From assembly GCA_937901365.1 (NCBI GenBank), contig CALCEF010000294.1, positions 1-6,371 of the forward strand: a stretch of DNA of 6,371 nucleotides. The letters run 5' to 3'. The DNA comes from an uncultured euryarchaeote (GTDB taxonomy: Archaea > Thermoplasmatota > Poseidoniia > Poseidoniales > Thalassarchaeaceae). The notes under the pieces are model-generated. The model saw nothing but the letters and a program-made list of their open reading frames with translations, was not told the DNA's origin and did not search any database. Position numbers and translations under genes: made by a program. Shown in pieces: positions 1 through 6,240 of the stretch (within the stretch, counting starts at the first letter, position 1; every line of letters starts with the position of its first letter).

Positions 1-962
1 CCATTGCAGCAGCCTTGGATGCCCGGGGCGTCCCGGCAATACCAGCATGGTCCGAGGAAACTGGAATCCGCTTGATTGGACGAGGTGAGGACGCCCGTAT
101 TGATGCCAATTTGACCAAGCAATTTCTGGAAATACCGGCTGGAGCGGTTCCAGTCATTACCGGTTGGTATGGTGTGACAAAGGATGGATATGCCCTACTG
201 GGCAGAGGTGGATCTGATCTAACCGCTACCGCTGTTGCTGCGGCTCTAGATGCCTCTACAGTTACTATCTGGCGTGATGTAGAAGGTGTACTGGCCCTAT
301 CACCCCGCTGGACTCTTCCAGCTCGAAACCTGTCGAACCTTTCCTATACGGAAGCCGCAGAATTCGCTCTATTCAGTGAACCAATGCTGCACCCTTCTGC
401 CGTTGAGCCACTAAGAGAACCAGGGATCCCGCTCTATCTCCGCCCTCTTCATAGTCCAGAGATTGATGGTACAATCATTGGCCCCTCAATTCGTTTGGAG
501 AACCCCAGAGTTCGTGCAGTGGGTTGTTTGCCCCGTTTGGTACCATTATCGTGGTCCCTTTCTAGCGCTCTGTCACTCACCGAATGTGTCAGTGATGCGA
601 TGTCCACCCTCGGTCGTGCTAGAATTCGTGTTGCTAGCATCCGTGCACAACCTGGTCGCGTCCGTCTTCTTGTATCCAGCAGAATGGCGGCTAGAGCGAA
701 AAGAATCCTCTCTGAAAAACCAAATTTGCCCACTCCAGAATTGGGTGATCCTCTCTCAATATTGTGCTTTGTGGGCGAGGGCATTGGAACAGATATTGCC
801 ATACGCGATCGAATTGAATCACTTGCGAACGAATCGAAGATTAATTTGCACTTCAGCGAAGACGAAAAGCGTGATCACGCCATCCACGCGACGGTCCCTG
901 CAAATCAAACAGAAGTTGCACTGCAATCGCTTTGTGCTGCACTGGACCTATTGGCACAGTGA
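1..962 (+). CDS. aspartokinase-like protein, 5'-truncated by the window edge
   Basis: The reading frame is open from base 3, so the gene starts upstream; the TTG at 15 is only an in-frame Leu codon. Aspartokinase phosphorylates L-aspartate to open the Lys/Thr/Met pathway in the cytoplasm. The substrate/ATP-site motif GRGGSDLTA is at 201-227, followed by a WRDVEGV segment, LSYTEAAEFALF and an MLHPSAVEPLREPGIPLYLRP segment, all in the family order. The remaining 150 or so residues are the regulatory part. The last 70 (DPLSILCFVGEGIGTD onward) look like an ACT domain; the stretch before it sits where the other ACT domain should be but is very divergent. Departures from the usual sequence are SEP where GAK normally precedes the LHP motif, LSPR where ADPR or TDPR is usual, and no LHxxF near the end. 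There is no homoserine dehydrogenase fusion; the protein ends with TGA at 960-962. The N-terminal catalytic lysine motif (KFGG) is outside the window, so activity cannot be judged. Confidence 0.88.
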   Translation, partial: IAAALDARGVPAIPAWSEETGIRLIGRGEDARIDANLTKQFLEIPAGAVPVITGWYGVTKDGYALLGRGGSDLTATAVAAALDASTVTIWRDVEGVLALSPRWTLPARNLSNLSYTEAAEFALFSEPMLHPSAVEPLREPGIPLYLRPLHSPEIDGTIIGPSIRLENPRVRAVGCLPRLVPLSWSLSSALSLTECVSDAMSTLGRARIRVASIRAQPGRVRLLVSSRMAARAKRILSEKPNLPTPELGDPLSILCFVGEGIGTDIAIRDRIESLANESKINLHFSEDEKRDHAIHATVPANQTEVALQSLCAALDLLAQ

Positions 963-964
963 TT

Positions 965-1894
965 TCACTCATCGCTGGATTCACGCCATTGCTGAATTCT
1001 CAATGGGATGTTGGCTGCGAACAATCCAGCGACCAAGATGAAGACGAACATGGTTCCCAGAGCAACTCCGTAAACACTGGTCAATTCAACAGACTGTGAA
1101 AGTCGAACAGATGTTTCCTTGTCAAAGAATTCGAAGAACCACGGAATGATGACGTTGATCAGCAGTGTGCAAGATGCGACAAAGGCTGCAATCACCGGAG
1201 TCACAACCAGACTGATGTGATACCGGCTTAGCACCTTCTTCACATTCATGACGTAGACTTCACCGGTGCGAATGCTGGTGTCCAGCATTGAAAATCGGAT
1301 GATACCATTGGTGACCTCCATGTACATGACCAAGGATACAGCATAGAGGACAATCAATTGCTTTGTCCAAAATTCACCTACATCGGCGAGGATTCCTGAA
1401 TCAAAGGTATCTTTGGACGCGGCGAATCGAAGAGAGATGACAATGAATAGAACGTAGGATGCGAGAAGACCTCTTGCATCTCGACGGAAGATTCCAAAGA
1501 AGCCTGCTCCCAATGCGGCGATGACAATCAGAAGGTGCATGATTTGACCCATGGCATCGAGTCCAATCCACATCGCAAATCCATTCCAGAATGTACCATC
1601 TGCTGGTGTGACCAAATAGGTCAGAACAGCGAGTAGCATCATCAGTCCACCACCCACAAGTTGTAGGGTCTGGACCATTCGATCCGCTGGCAAGAACTTC
1701 ATTTTGGGGACCAATGGTCCACCAAACAGGCTCTCAACAAATGTTGGAATGTGGACTTCTGGAACGGCATCTTTCGGAACTTCAGCCCCACCAGCCTTCA
1801 TTTTTCCAGCGAGTTTCTTTCGTGAAGGAGCAGCGGCTCTCACCGTTTTTCCATCGTAAAGATGCGCGGTATCACCAGATGTTCCTGCAGCCAT
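965..1894 (-). CDS. six-TM integral membrane protein of unknown function, last gene of the MoxR/DUF58 cluster
   Basis: I do not recognise this 309-residue family. The first 70 or so residues are soluble and basic (RKKLAGKMK near residue 30), then about six hydrophobic helices follow at roughly 74-95, 114-136, 142-159, 177-195, 227-252 and 274-295, with a short polar C-terminus (QQWRESSDE). The basic N-terminus and the even helix number predict both ends in the cytoplasm. Between helices 4 and 5 lies a cytoplasmic loop of about 30 residues, and helix 6 is preceded by an acidic/polar exported loop. I chose the ATG at 1892-1894 rather than the adjacent in-frame GTG at 1895-1897, because the strong GAGGTGAT site is 5 bases from the ATG and only 2 from the GTG. 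It lies 11 bases after the DUF58 gene, whose stop codon lies inside this ribosome binding site, so the two are probably translationally coupled. The context suggests a membrane partner of the MoxR/DUF58 module; this is inference. The stop is 2 bases from the convergent aspartokinase stop. Confidence 0.85.
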   Translation of the reverse strand: MAAGTSGDTAHLYDGKTVRAAAPSRKKLAGKMKAGGAEVPKDAVPEVHIPTFVESLFGGPLVPKMKFLPADRMVQTLQLVGGGLMMLLAVLTYLVTPADGTFWNGFAMWIGLDAMGQIMHLLIVIAALGAGFFGIFRRDARGLLASYVLFIVISLRFAASKDTFDSGILADVGEFWTKQLIVLYAVSLVMYMEVTNGIIRFSMLDTSIRTGEVYVMNVKKVLSRYHISLVVTPVIAAFVASCTLLINVIIPWFFEFFDKETSVRLSQSVELTSVYGVALGTMFVFILVAGLFAANIPLRIQQWRESSDE

Positions 1895-1899
1895 CACAA

Positions 1900-1907
1900 A
1901 TCACCTC
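1900..1907 (-). promoter_or_regulatory. strong Shine-Dalgarno site overlapping the DUF58 stop codon
   Basis: The minus strand reads GAGGTGAT, complementary to eight bases of the conserved 16S rRNA 3' end. Its first two bases are the last two of the DUF58 TGA stop (1906-1908). The spacing of 5 bases to ATG 1892-1894 decides the start of the six-TM gene and points to stop-start coupling. Confidence 0.8.
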
Positions 1908-3225
1908 AGAATCCCCTGGCACCCGCAAGTGCCGTTGAAAGTAGCATATCAGGTTCCCAATCCATTACAAATGCGCCGAGTCCTCTCAATTCGGTCATGA
2001 GAATATCTCGCTCGGTCTTCAAGACTTCATATCCGGTTCTGTCGAGGCGCTTTGCATCAAACTCAAACTCAAGGCTAGATGGGCTCAGGACCGTCACGTC
2101 GAATTCGCGTGCACGGAAGTCTCGGACAGCATTGATGAGTGTTGGATCGCCTTCAAGCGGACTTAGAATGATAATCGGACTGCCTTTGTTGATGTGAGGC
2201 ATGATTCGATTGGTCACAACTTGTAATGGCGTGTTACCCTTTGCTGCAGCACCGGCCAATTTGGTCAGAAGAACGTAGAGTTGCTTCTTGCCAGTATCTC
2301 GGTCGACACTGTTGATGTCGTTACCATAGATGACCAGCCCAACAGAGTCACGTCTGCTGAGGAAATATTGTGCCAAACTGGCGGCTGCTCGTGTACTGTA
2401 GACCAGCGAGTTCCGACTCACAGGACCGGTTTCAGAAATTGCACGACTGTCGACGATTAGAATGATGTCACTGACTGCGTCACGCTCGAATTCGTTCACC
2501 ATCATCTTGCCAGCGCGCGCATACGCCTTCCAGTTGACTTTCCGCATTGGATCGCCAGGGATGTACTCACGTAGGTTGTAGAAATTCGAACCTTCACCGG
2601 GCTGACGAATATTCACAGCACCTGTGAAAATCTTCGGCACGCGGCTCTTGACAAACGCATCTTTGAGGTCCTCAGTCTTGGGGAAGACGAGGAAATCATC
2701 GTAGACGTGAATCTCTTTTTCCTTGTGGAACAGGCCGAATGGATCCTGTACTCGAATGCTGACAGGGCCTAGGGTGTAGAATCCACGCAGTGGACATTCG
2801 ACGGTATACTCGATGAGCGTCTCTCGGCGGGGGCCGAGTTCCATGAGGATGTAATTGGCGCCTTCCTTAATCCGCATAACTTCGGGGACGGTATCCTTCA
2901 CTTCCAGAATCTTGGAGAGTGGAGAGTGGTTCTGTAAGCGAAGGGTCACTTGGATTTCGCCGTCCTCAAAGATTCGTGCAGCGGACACTTTTCTCATCGC
3001 GGAAAGCGATGAGAGGGTTGGTGCATCTTCAGAATCCTCTTCCTCATCAATTCGTCGACCGGTAGCCGCAACATCCGCGTGCGCCGCACGGAGTGCAGCC
3101 CATGTCAGGAAAGAAAGGAACACCACAGCAACGGTCACGAGCTGCGAATTACGCAGAACAAGACCGAGCAAGTATAGCGCTGTCGCGAGACTCGCGAACA
3201 TTGCCGACTTGCGACTCCATGCCAT
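1906..3225 (-). CDS. DUF58 family protein, membrane-anchored, vWA-like domain
   Basis: This is a 439-residue protein. Two hydrophobic helices (about residues 8-24 and 28-47) form an N-terminal hairpin, followed by an acidic linker (DEEEDSED, 60-67) and a beta-rich region with the DPFGLF motif at 161-166. The DUF58 hallmark at about 210-247 contains EGSNFYNLREYIPGDPMRKVNW, given here as key residues N214, Y216, R219, P223, G224, D225, R228, N231 and W232. A vWA-like core follows, with strand IILIVDSRAI at 254-263 and later strands VGLVIYGND and IIILSPLEGD. The classical MIDAS metal motif DxSxS is not intact (D-S-R-A-I), so metal-dependent ligand binding as in true vWA domains is doubtful. DUF58 proteins are typically encoded beside MoxR ATPases and are thought to act as adaptors for them. 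The start ATG has AGGAGAG at 3234-3240, 8 bases upstream. It lies 44 bases after the MoxR gene. The family assignment is firm; the biochemical role is not established. Confidence 0.93.
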   Translation of the reverse strand: MAWSRKSAMFASLATALYLLGLVLRNSQLVTVAVVFLSFLTWAALRAAHADVAATGRRIDEEEDSEDAPTLSSLSAMRKVSAARIFEDGEIQVTLRLQNHSPLSKILEVKDTVPEVMRIKEGANYILMELGPRRETLIEYTVECPLRGFYTLGPVSIRVQDPFGLFHKEKEIHVYDDFLVFPKTEDLKDAFVKSRVPKIFTGAVNIRQPGEGSNFYNLREYIPGDPMRKVNWKAYARAGKMMVNEFERDAVSDIILIVDSRAISETGPVSRNSLVYSTRAAASLAQYFLSRRDSVGLVIYGNDINSVDRDTGKKQLYVLLTKLAGAAAKGNTPLQVVTNRIMPHINKGSPIIILSPLEGDPTLINAVRDFRAREFDVTVLSPSSLEFEFDAKRLDRTGYEVLKTERDILMTELRGLGAFVMDWEPDMLLSTALAGARGF

Positions 3226-3269
3226 GGTTTACTCTCTCCTTTACTTACGCGAATAGGTCCAAATTAGGA

Positions 3270-4397
3270 TTAGACCGTCGGTACGGGTACTTCTCGTAGA
3301 ATAGCCTCGACGACCTCTTGCGACTCCAGACCCTTGATCTGGTGTTCAGGCTTGAGGATTAGACGGTGGCTAACCGCGAGCGGGGCCACTGCCTTCACAT
3401 CGTCAGGGGTTACGAAGTCACGACCGCGCATTGCAGCCGCAGCACGGCTCGTCTTGAGCAGGGCTTGCGAACCACGTGGCGAGGAACCGACAAGGACACG
3501 TGGGTCCTCTCGAGTTCGTGCAACGATTTCCACCATGTACATGCGAACAGCCGGGTCGACGTAGACGTCTTCGATGGCTTGCTGCATGGCTACAACACGA
3601 GCAGGGTCGGTGATGACTTCAACATCGACTGCATCCTTCTTTCGAGTGATACGTCGAGCCAAAATCTCGTCTTCATCTGCACGGTCTGGGTAACCGACAC
3701 TCATCTTGAACATGAATCGGTCCAACTGAGCTTCGGGCAATGGGTATGTTCCTTCTTGCTCCACAGGGTTCTGTGTTGCCATGGTTAGGAACGGGCTGGG
3801 TAGTTTGTGTGTGACCGTACCAATCGTCACCTGCTTCTCTTGCATAGCTTCGAGAAGAGCGGCCTGCGTCTTGGGCGGGGCGCGGTTAATCTCGTCAGAC
3901 AACAGCAGATTGCAGAAGATCGGTCCGGGCTTGAACGTAAATTCGCCCTTCTTTGCATCATAGATGTTCGTGCCAGTGATATCGGCCGGAAGCAAGTCAG
4001 GGGTGAACTGAACACGCTTGAAGTCACAACCGAGTGCGTCGGCGAACGTGTTTGTCATCAATGTCTTGGCTAGTCCAGGATAATCTTCGAACAACAGGTT
4101 ACCATTCGATAGAATGTTCACCATAACGTTGTCAATCACGTGGGCTTTTCCGATAATCACCTTTTGCACTTCAGCGCCAATCGCCTGGGCGATGGCACCG
4201 ACTGCCGCGAGTCGCTCGCGAACTTCAGGTGTGCTCTGGTGCTTCGGGGTCTGCGGAGCGGCTGGTGCCGGTGCCGGTGCCGGTGCAGGGGCCGCTGGTG
4301 CGGGTGCAGGGGCTGGGGCAGGGGCAGGTGCCGGCGCAGGGGCCGCTGGTGCGGCCGGGGCTACGGGTGCGCCGCCTGGTGGCGGTGGTGCTTGCAT
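3270..4397 (-). CDS. MoxR-type AAA+ ATPase with a Pro-Ala-rich N-terminal extension
   Basis: This is a 375-residue cytoplasmic AAA+ ATPase of the MoxR family: ring-forming, chaperone-like motors that remodel or activate partner complexes. The Walker A region is EDYPGLAKT (104-112, with K111 and T112), where D105 replaces the first P-loop glycine, a variant common in MoxR proteins. Walker B is LLLSDEIN (164-171, with D168 and E169). The sensor 1 region is ATQNPVEQEGTYPLPEAQLDRF (key residues N210, E213, G216, E222, D226, R227), and sensor 2 is GSSPRGS with R308. The catalytic set looks complete, so activity is expected. The unusual part is the first 50 or so residues: MQAPPPPGG followed by Pro-Ala dipeptides, a low-complexity tether that the family does not need. 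The start ATG has AGGAGAG at 4407-4413, 9 bases upstream, and an ATG this far upstream means the Pro-Ala tract is translated. It lies 34 bases after the DUF4350 gene and 44 before DUF58, the gene it is expected to work with. Confidence 0.95.
   Translation of the reverse strand: MQAPPPPGGAPVAPAAPAAPAPAPAPAPAPAPAPAAPAPAPAPAPAAPQTPKHQSTPEVRERLAAVGAIAQAIGAEVQKVIIGKAHVIDNVMVNILSNGNLLFEDYPGLAKTLMTNTFADALGCDFKRVQFTPDLLPADITGTNIYDAKKGEFTFKPGPIFCNLLLSDEINRAPPKTQAALLEAMQEKQVTIGTVTHKLPSPFLTMATQNPVEQEGTYPLPEAQLDRFMFKMSVGYPDRADEDEILARRITRKKDAVDVEVITDPARVVAMQQAIEDVYVDPAVRMYMVEIVARTREDPRVLVGSSPRGSQALLKTSRAAAAMRGRDFVTPDDVKAVAPLAVSHRLILKPEHQIKGLESQEVVEAILREVPVPTV
4254..4367 (-). repeat. low-complexity hexamer repeat encoding the (Pro-Ala)n tether of MoxR
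   Basis: The plus strand is a run of GGTGCC, GGTGCA and GGGGCA-type hexamers (minus strand GGCACC and relatives), encoding residues about 11-48 of the MoxR protein as Pro-Ala dipeptides broken by a few extra Ala. The purest tract is three GGTGCC units at about 4264-4281. A 19-base direct repeat, gcaggggccgctggtgcgg, occurs at 4285-4303 and 4336-4354. The two copies are 51 bases (17 codons) apart, so expansion or loss of units keeps the frame. The codons vary between units, which suggests the peptide, not only the DNA repeat, is kept by selection. Confidence 0.9.
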
Positions 4398-4431
4398 TTC
4401 TTTTCACTCTCCTTTTTTCATATGACTCTCG

Positions 4432-6042
4432 TCACTTTTCTTTCCCCCATCGACGGATCGTTTGGAGCAACTCTCGCAGCTCCTCGGGGGAATATGTTCT
4501 GTTTTCACTGTAAGCCAGTTCAACAAGACGCGGATTTCCAATCATCGTTTGGACTTCACCTGGCAATTTGAGGGCCATTTCGTCTCGCGTTAAATCATAG
4601 AAAATTCTGACCTTTGCCATCAAGGCTTCTCGAACCCGTTGACGATAGGAAACAGGGTCAAGTTTGTCCGGTCTTTCTCTGAACCGAGTCAAATCGAAGA
4701 CGTGTCTCCAATTCGGCTTCTCAGGCACAACCATGATTGCAACGAGAAGTAGGAGTAGGATATTGAGGATGATGAGCCACTTGAGGAATGCATCACTTGT
4801 CAGTAACACAATCGTAGCCATTGCATCGGTAAAGGGTGCGCTGAGGACTCCGGTCACGTGTCGGCTCTCGTCAAAGACGATGTGGAAGTTTTCACTCGCA
4901 TACTTGACGGTTGCAGACAGCTCTTGGTTGTCGAACTCCATCATTGAGAAAATGACTGCACTGAAGTAATGCTCGTTTCCATCCCACATGGTGTTCCCGG
5001 TAAGTCTACCTTGCCAGCATGCAGAATCTGCAACATCGCATTCATTGCGCATTCCGGTGTCCTCCGCTTCATCATAATCCCACAGTCGATTGCTGAAGGC
5101 GGTTTGATCGGAGACAAAGAGAATCGAACCAGTCACATCGATATCCGACAATGAGCCAGCATTGTCCTTCTTGTAGTCCTGCGCGGAAATACCAGGGTAA
5201 TCGATTCTAACCACGAGTGCGAGGTCACCAGGTGCAGGGTTCAGTGTGTTTCCACTGTCACCATCACCTGCAACATCAATGAATGCAGACACACTCGCTT
5301 GTGCGAGTACCTTGACATCGCACTCGTACTCTGAATTTGCACAGTTGTCCTCGACTTTGAGACCAGTCGGCTCACGGAACATGACAGGCATTCGGCATTC
5401 GGTGTACAAATGCTGGGTGAGTTGGGATGCTTCACATCCTCGATCTTGACCAAATTCGGACATGACGCCTACACCGTCACCATCTGGGTCGGTGAGAGAT
5501 TGTTCAATCGAGGCCAGACTCCAGACGTTCTTCGCGTTTGGTGGATTTGCATTTCCTTCCACATCAAATTGATTCCAGTAGTGATCAATGTCATACATTG
5601 GGTCGTCGAAATAGGTTACACCGAACTTCGCCGCTACACGATTGGCGTTATTGTTGTCTGCTGCGATGATGACTTTGCCACCGCGCTCGGTCACAAATTC
5701 GTAAATCTTGTTCGCTTCAGTTTCGTCAATCGGTTTCTCTGGTGCAATGATTGCAAGCAGGGTTCGATGTGGGTTCTGCCAATCATTGACCAACATCGGT
5801 GTAGACATTGTGTTGGCAATGGTGTATCCTTCACCAGTTTCGCCTAATGAATCCGCCATCAAGTTGAGTTGAGCAAGACGCATGTTTTCATCTTCAGCGG
5901 ATTCAAAGACATAGGCTGAATAGGCCGTTTCTTTGTTTGCTGAAAAGACCATTGGAAGGGCCAAAGTCATGAGAAGAATCAGGACTAGAGATGAAGCGAT
6001 GTACAAGCCAAAACGGCTGCGTTCGACTTCCTCTTCTGCCAC
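4432..6042 (-). CDS. DUF4350-type membrane protein with two TM helices and a large exported domain
   Basis: The protein has 536 residues from the GTG chosen here. TM1 is at about 13-34, after a short charged cytoplasmic end (AEEEVERSRFG); an exported domain spans about 35-418; TM2 is at about 419-439; and a basic cytoplasmic tail of about 97 residues begins PEKPNWRHVFDLTRFRER. Family-like motifs in the exported part are LLAIIAPEKPIDETEA with a following RGGKVIIAAD (95-129), VSDQTAFSN (310-318) and FHIVFDESRH (386-395), matching the DUF4350 pattern of a Rossmann-like, GATase-related fold. An insertion at about 173-345 holds a DxDxDG loop (D185, D187, D189, E196) and all six cysteines of the protein (203, 216, 234, 241, 335, 342). 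Start choice: GTG 6040-6042 has GGCGG 7 bases upstream, and translation from it leads straight into the charged end and TM1. The frame stays open to a TTG at 6154-6156 (574 residues) with no ribosome binding site; GTGs at 6085-6087 and 6082-6084 are other options. DUF4350 proteins commonly sit beside MoxR/DUF58 genes; their role is unknown. Confidence 0.85.
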   Translation of the reverse strand: MAEEEVERSRFGLYIASSLVLILLMTLALPMVFSANKETAYSAYVFESAEDENMRLAQLNLMADSLGETGEGYTIANTMSTPMLVNDWQNPHRTLLAIIAPEKPIDETEANKIYEFVTERGGKVIIAADNNNANRVAAKFGVTYFDDPMYDIDHYWNQFDVEGNANPPNAKNVWSLASIEQSLTDPDGDGVGVMSEFGQDRGCEASQLTQHLYTECRMPVMFREPTGLKVEDNCANSEYECDVKVLAQASVSAFIDVAGDGDSGNTLNPAPGDLALVVRIDYPGISAQDYKKDNAGSLSDIDVTGSILFVSDQTAFSNRLWDYDEAEDTGMRNECDVADSACWQGRLTGNTMWDGNEHYFSAVIFSMMEFDNQELSATVKYASENFHIVFDESRHVTGVLSAPFTDAMATIVLLTSDAFLKWLIILNILLLLLVAIMVVPEKPNWRHVFDLTRFRERPDKLDPVSYRQRVREALMAKVRIFYDLTRDEMALKLPGEVQTMIGNPRLVELAYSENRTYSPEELRELLQTIRRWGKEK

Positions 6043-6049
6043 TGTAATT

Positions 6050-6057
6050 CCGCCCCC
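6050..6057 (-). promoter_or_regulatory. probable ribosome binding site for the DUF4350 GTG start
   Basis: The minus strand reads GGGGGCGG, ending 7 bases before GTG 6040-6042. GGGGG can pair with the CCUCC of 16S rRNA allowing one G-U pair, and GGCGG is a one-mismatch GGAGG at standard spacing. It is the best such site among the possible starts of this gene, but weaker than those of the downstream genes. Confidence 0.45.
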
Positions 6058-6067
6058 ATATTTTGTA

Positions 6068-6083
6068 TGGAGCCTAGGCTCCA
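6068..6083. promoter_or_regulatory. perfect 16-bp palindrome, possible operator
   Basis: TGGAGCCTAGGCTCCA is its own reverse complement with no central spacer. With the GTG start at 6042 it lies in the 5' leader, 25 bases upstream of the start, in the 198-bp gap (6043-6240) between the DUF4350 gene and the gene before it. Such a dyad fits a site for a dimeric DNA-binding regulator. With no loop bases it is a poor hairpin, and no T-run follows it, so a terminator is unlikely. If translation begins further upstream, it is instead coding for GVVEPRLH-type residues. Confidence 0.4.
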
Positions 6084-6115
6084 CCACACCAACGCCTTTG
6101 GCAATCTCATTGCGC

Positions 6116-6122
6116 AAATATA
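6116..6122 (-). promoter_or_regulatory. candidate archaeal TATA box upstream of the DUF4350-MoxR-DUF58 cluster
   Basis: The minus strand reads TATATTT. Transcription starting about 25 bases downstream would begin near 6092, leaving a leader of about 50 bases before GTG 6042 and placing the 16-bp palindrome just after the start site, a position suited to repression. The core is only seven A/T bases and there is no clear purine-rich BRE before it, so this is a weak call. Confidence 0.25.
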
Positions 6123-6240
6123 GGTTGCTGCAAGCCGAGTAAGGGCAAATATCCAATTCTCAAGGAGTTTCAAGTCGACCCTTTCCGTATCATCGCCAAG
6201 AAGCAGATGCCCAAAGTGTGCAAAATTGTAACAAATTCAC

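Noticed and set aside
463..1041. A 192-residue plus-strand open frame overlapping the aspartokinase end
   Set aside because: It runs in another frame through conserved aspartokinase sequence and into the six-TM gene, and its composition (many Cys, Trp, His, Arg) is typical of a shadow frame.
4285..4354. The GC-rich repeat as a CRISPR or mobile-element remnant
   Set aside because: Units are 6 bases with no spacers, entirely in frame within the MoxR coding sequence; it is a coding low-complexity tract.
4114..4571. Plus-strand open frames rich in Gly-Ala or Cys-Arg across the MoxR start
   Set aside because: They are the complement of the Pro-Ala repeat and its flanks; the minus strand encodes a complete AAA+ ATPase there with good ribosome binding, and the plus-strand products have no recognisable domain.
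5410..5847. A 145-residue plus-strand open frame inside the DUF4350 gene
   Set aside because: It is fully antisense to a family-recognisable domain, has no ribosome binding site that I can see and no recognisable motif.
6043..6156. N-terminal extension of the DUF4350 protein from TTG 6154-6156
   Set aside because: The frame is open, but the TTG has no Shine-Dalgarno site and the added 38 residues contain two cysteines that would lie in the cytoplasm; GTG 6040-6042 with GGCGG is better. Kept as an alternative in the gene entry.
5985..6173. A 62-residue minus-strand frame from a TTG near 6171, including an ATG at about 6060
   Set aside because: It overlaps the start of the DUF4350 gene in a different frame, ends inside TM1 coding sequence, and has no ribosome binding site or family feature.
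6226..6234. Short inverted repeat TTGTAACAA after the stop of the partial upstream gene
   Set aside because: Four-base arms with one central base are expected by chance and cannot form a useful hairpin; the A/T-rich surroundings might still help termination, but this cannot be supported.
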